Virus record (IMG/VR): IMGVR_UViG_3300048838_000879
Span: 1 to 22,989 of that record
Direction: 5' to 3' (one strand)
Length of the DNA: 22,989 bases
Source: a virus
Under the pieces are notes generated by a model. That model worked only from the letters and a program-made list of their open reading frames with translations. It had not been told where the DNA came from and searched no databases. The translations under genes and the position numbers were made by a program. Positions 20,570 to 22,989 of this stretch are shown here, piece after piece. Each line of letters starts with the position of its first letter. The stretch's first letter is position 1.

Positions 20570-20602
20570 AAAAAAAAGGCCCAGGCATTTAAGGCCTGAG
20601 CC
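20570..20602 (-). terminator. Rho-independent terminator after the major capsid gene
   Basis: On the minus strand GGCTCAGGC (20602-20594), a 7-base loop and GCCTGGGCC (20586-20578) pair with one G-U, followed by eight T residues. It sits in a 76-nt gap between the capsid stop and the adaptor start. It would raise capsid over tail mRNA if termination is partial. A smaller GGCC/GGCC hairpin precedes it. Confidence 0.88.
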
Positions 20603-20635
20603 GTGTCGGCCTGACGGCCTAAATATCAATTAAGC

Positions 20636-21499
20636 TTATTGGAATGTATGAGGTTGGCGAATGATGCCCTTATACGCCAAAACCTCAACCATTGTGGAGC
20701 CCATCAAAAAGTTATGCCAAACCTCTTTGTTTCGAGCGTCTACACCTTGATCATCCAATTTCGGAGGAGTCGTGTAATGGAGCATGATCTGTTTGAGCGT
20801 CAAAATCATGAAACCATTTGCACCTGATGGCGTAACCTCAGGAGGCAATTCAGTGATCGAATAGTTCGATCCTAAAGCCTTTTGCAAAACATCTCGGAAA
20901 GGCTGGCTTGACGTGCCATATACACCCGAAAGTTTTGTGAGCATCGTTGAGCCATAAAACACTACAACTTTTGGGCCAGCAACGCTGTCGGCTTTGATCT
21001 TTTCAGCAACGACACTCGCGTGTAGTGCTGGCAAATGGCCGTCGGTGTTTGCAAGCTGGCTTGAGTTTTCAAGTAAATAGTTTGGATCATTTGACCAAAA
21101 AAGGCCGTTATTGACCATTGTAGAGGCGCTTGATCCCTCACCCAATAAAACCAAGTCATCTTGCTTTTTATTGTTTTCATCCAAAACTTGCTTGATCACT
21201 GACTCGTTTTGCTCACGATCTTGCAAAGTTGATTGGACGAATTGAGCAGCGAAAAAATACTTCTTAAAAGTTTTGGTTTTTTCGATAGCCGCAATTTGGT
21301 GTACGTGAGTGTCCTTTGGATTGTAGTGCTGAGCGCGAATTTCGCCAACGGCTTCAAGGCGCTTGAAATTCACTTTTCCAACGACTTCAGGGTACGCTTT
21401 CGAATTGCCCAAAAGGATCGGCCAAAAAGGCTCATAGGCTGACTCATAGTCGGCCATGATTTCATTGGTCTCTCTCAATACGATCTTATTTGTGCTCAT
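20636..21499 (-). CDS. Major capsid protein, HK97-like fold expected (287 aa)
   Basis: Position after decoration genes, size of 287 aa and a following strong terminator indicate the major capsid protein. The N-terminal arm region is helical, and the C-terminus has the typical late P/A-domain end, HNFLMGSTMVEVLAYKGIIR. The middle LVLLGEGSSASTMVNNGLFW resembles the family in which bound capsomer loops hold an FGN-type segment. GGGAG lies upstream of ATG 21499. No separate protease is visible; maturation may depend on another protein or not require cleavage. Confidence 0.78.
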   Translation of the reverse strand: MSTNKIVLRETNEIMADYESAYEPFWPILLGNSKAYPEVVGKVNFKRLEAVGEIRAQHYNPKDTHVHQIAAIEKTKTFKKYFFAAQFVQSTLQDREQNESVIKQVLDENNKKQDDLVLLGEGSSASTMVNNGLFWSNDPNYLLENSSQLANTDGHLPALHASVVAEKIKADSVAGPKVVVFYGSTMLTKLSGVYGTSSQPFRDVLQKALGSNYSITELPPEVTPSGANGFMILTLKQIMLHYTTPPKLDDQGVDARNKEVWHNFLMGSTMVEVLAYKGIIRQPHTFQ

Positions 21500-21670
21500 C
21501 TATTCTGCTCCCTGGTTAGTTTTAAATTTAGCGAATTTGGGGTGATCTTGGAAATCACTTTTTGGTTTACTGGACTCAACTGACTCGGCTGGCACTTGGG
21601 CCTCACCGCTTTGGACTGCTTTTTCGGCCTCATCTTTAGAGGGCTTTTTGAATACTGGTTTTTTTGCCAT
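21500..21670 (-). CDS. Small Lys/Glu-rich protein between decoration and capsid genes (56 aa)
   Basis: The ATG at 21670 overlaps the stop of the previous gene as TAATG, and the TAG at 21500 directly precedes the capsid ATG. The product MAKKPVFKKPSKDEAEKAVQ continues with polar residues to KFKTNQGAE, so it is likely disordered. It could be a small head protein. Missed easily because it is short, but coupled starts on both sides support it. Confidence 0.62.
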   Translation of the reverse strand: MAKKPVFKKPSKDEAEKAVQSGEAQVPAESVESSKPKSDFQDHPKFAKFKTNQGAE

Positions 21671-22485
21671 TATAAACCGCCTTGCATATCGACAAGAGCG
21701 CCACCAGTTTCAGTGCCGTCCTCTTGAATTGCAGTTTTCGGACCTGCACAATAAAGCGCGTCTGAAACCGTTGATCCATTGCTGGCAACGTCGGCTAAGC
21801 CAGTCACGTCATTGATATACATTTTCAAACCAGGGACGATGTAGTCCATATCAGCTGGATCATCTGAGCCACCGCCAAGATCGTCGTTTTCATCAACGTC
21901 ACCGCCGATTGTAGCACCGTCACCAGTGCCTAATTGCTCATAGGTAAGATTGATTAACTCATTGCCTGCAACGCCATCGGCTTTTGCATATATAGTCACG
22001 ACTGCACCATTTGCAACCGCATAAACCAAAGCACCCGCTGTCGCGTGAGCATTGATTTGAGCAGCTAAGCTTGTCGCTGCATTCGATGTCCCTGTGCGGG
22101 CATCAAATGTCGCTTGGCCAGCAACGACAGCGCCGTCAGTGGCCGTGAATGCCGTCTCACCAACTGTCACCGTATCATCGGTGCCAGCAATAAGATTTGC
22201 AATATTGGTGATCGTGACGATACCGCTTGCACGCTTTAAGGTGGCTTTCACTGGCACCCTAAGGCCCGCTTGAGTAACGTCAGTTTTTTTATGGTCTGAC
22301 AGAGATTTTCCACGGGAAACGCCGTAACGCATCCCTGCTGATTTTAAAAGTGATGGCAACCCATCTGATCCAAGGCTCACGCATGATCCAGCAAGAAAAC
22401 TCGCTGGATCGACGTTAAAACAAGCCGTATCTTTATGATTGCTCTGAGTGCCTGCAAGCACAATTTTGCTTGAGTCTTGAGACAT
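21670..22485 (-). CDS. Head decoration-like paralogue 2 with inserted beta domain (271 aa)
   Basis: Residues 1-80 and 210-271 match the adjacent 140-aa protein: both open MSQD, share FLAG-C, a DG-L stretch, GKSLS-H and a final GGL, and both end in the bases GGCGGTTTATAATG. Between them, about residues 84-205 hold an extra domain (GTDDTVTVGETAFTATDGA, NAATSLAAQINAHATAG, QLGTGDGAT) that closely matches the insert in the baseplate protein at 13033-14241. The outer part is probably a head decoration or vertex protein; the insert may be exposed on the capsid. Starts at ATG 22485 with TAATG coupling. Confidence 0.7.
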   Translation of the reverse strand: MSQDSSKIVLAGTQSNHKDTACFNVDPASFLAGSCVSLGSDGLPSLLKSAGMRYGVSRGKSLSDHKKTDVTQAGLRVPVKATLKRASGIVTITNIANLIAGTDDTVTVGETAFTATDGAVVAGQATFDARTGTSNAATSLAAQINAHATAGALVYAVANGAVVTIYAKADGVAGNELINLTYEQLGTGDGATIGGDVDENDDLGGGSDDPADMDYIVPGLKMYINDVTGLADVASNGSTVSDALYCAGPKTAIQEDGTETGGALVDMQGGL

Positions 22486-22907
22486 TATAAACCGCCGATG
22501 AAATCAATTCGAGCTGCACCGTCAGTGATTGCTGCACCAGCCTCATCAACTGCGCTTTTTTTGCCCGATACATAAATGGCATTTACAGCCGTACCTGAGG
22601 CAACGGCTTTTCCAGTAGTAGTTGAAATTTGCACCTGAGCGCCAATCACTGGCTCAAAACCAGTATCTAAAAGAATAGGCACGCCTTTGCCTTTTCGAGC
22701 AACCGTTATCCGATTGTGTTCAGACAATGATTTTCCAAGAGAGATGCCAAGTTTTCCACCAGCAGCAGCAGTCAAATCCAAATCACCGTCATCATCTAAG
22801 TGACAGCAAAGGCCTGCTAAAAAAGTCGCCTCTGAGCCAGCCCAGTTATCAGACTCAATGATATTTGAGCCGTGGCTCCCCATATAAATAACGTCGTCTT
22901 GGCTCAT
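22485..22907 (-). CDS. Head decoration-like paralogue 1 (140 aa)
   Basis: Acidic, beta-like, Gly/Ala-rich protein. ATG 22907 overlaps the scaffold stop as ATGA (equal to 45-43 in the first copy of the repeat). Its pattern FLAGLCCHLDDDGDLDL, KLGISLGKSLSEHNRI and the C-terminal YVSGKKSAVDEAGAAI - FIGGL also occur in the next gene. Lacks the insert. A capsid decoration or head surface protein is likely from place before the capsid gene. Confidence 0.68.
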   Translation of the reverse strand: MSQDDVIYMGSHGSNIIESDNWAGSEATFLAGLCCHLDDDGDLDLTAAAGGKLGISLGKSLSEHNRITVARKGKGVPILLDTGFEPVIGAQVQISTTTGKAVASGTAVNAIYVSGKKSAVDEAGAAITDGAARIDFIGGL

Positions 22908-22989
22908 GCTTTTTCCCCCAGGTAGTGTTTTCTGCTCTTTTTCATCATTCGATCAGCCAACTCTTTTTCGGAGTCGCTCTGATTTTTAA
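22863..22989. repeat. Terminal direct repeat, copy 2 (circular-assembly overlap)
   Basis: Exact copy of bases 1-127. When collapsed, gene order and reading frames continue without a break from the probable scaffold (677-42) to the first decoration gene (22907). Confidence 0.93.
22904..22989 (-). CDS. Duplicated 3' end of the probable scaffold gene (partial)
   Basis: The last 86 bases hold only the end of the scaffold coding sequence already present at 42-127 (SDSEKELADRMMKKSRKHYL, then GEKA and the stop). It is an artefact of the overlap and not a second gene. Confidence 0.9.
   Translation of the reverse strand, partial: KNQSDSEKELADRMMKKSRKHYLGEKA

Overview
This window is almost certainly the complete genome of a very small contractile-tailed (myovirus-type) phage, assembled as a circle. 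Bases 1-127 are repeated exactly at 22863-22989, so one genome unit is 22,862 bp. The overlap falls inside a gene and is the size of a common assembly k-mer, so it marks closure of the assembly rather than a biological terminal repeat. The host is probably Gram-negative: there are two lipobox proteins, an overlapping spanin-like pair and an NlpC/P60 endopeptidase. The host genus cannot be read from the sequence.

Nearly all genes lie on the minus strand as one train. It starts at a gene-free control region (8224-8916), runs down to position 42, crosses the circle junction to 22907, and continues down to 9721. Most junctions are ATGA, TAATG or near-zero spacings, so translational coupling is pervasive. 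In transcription order, the early/accessory block (8223-4498) holds an Erf-type annealing protein, a DEDDy 3'-5' exonuclease, several small unknowns, a DUF6948-like protein, a Gly-[Ser/Tyr/Asp] hexanucleotide-repeat gene, a frameshifted methyltransferase-like gene and a DUF3850/ASCH-like protein.

The packaging and head block (4465-42, then 22907-20636) holds a large terminase with a TerS-like HTH region at its N-terminus, a portal, a Mu gpF-like minor head protein, a probable scaffold, two tandem paralogous decoration-like proteins and the major capsid protein, closed by a strong intrinsic terminator. The neck and tail block (20559-11419) holds head-tail adaptors, sheath, tube, a tail assembly chaperone with a textbook -1 frameshift site, a short tape measure, baseplate proteins and a fibre. 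The lysis block (11416-9721) holds a holin-like protein, a spanin-like pair, a small zinc protein and the NlpC/P60 endolysin.

A short plus-strand module (8917-9740) with a strong sigma70-type promoter carries a lipoprotein and small proteins and looks like a moron. No integrase, transposase, repressor, DNA polymerase, helicase or primase is recognisable. The phage therefore appears to depend on host replication, with Erf and the exonuclease as its only visible DNA-metabolism proteins.

The most unusual points are: the same beta-rich domain inserted in a head decoration protein and in a baseplate protein; the pure hexanucleotide-repeat gene whose second frame feeds dozens of start codons into the methyltransferase frame; the single-chain terminase; and the structured control region with no visible regulator.
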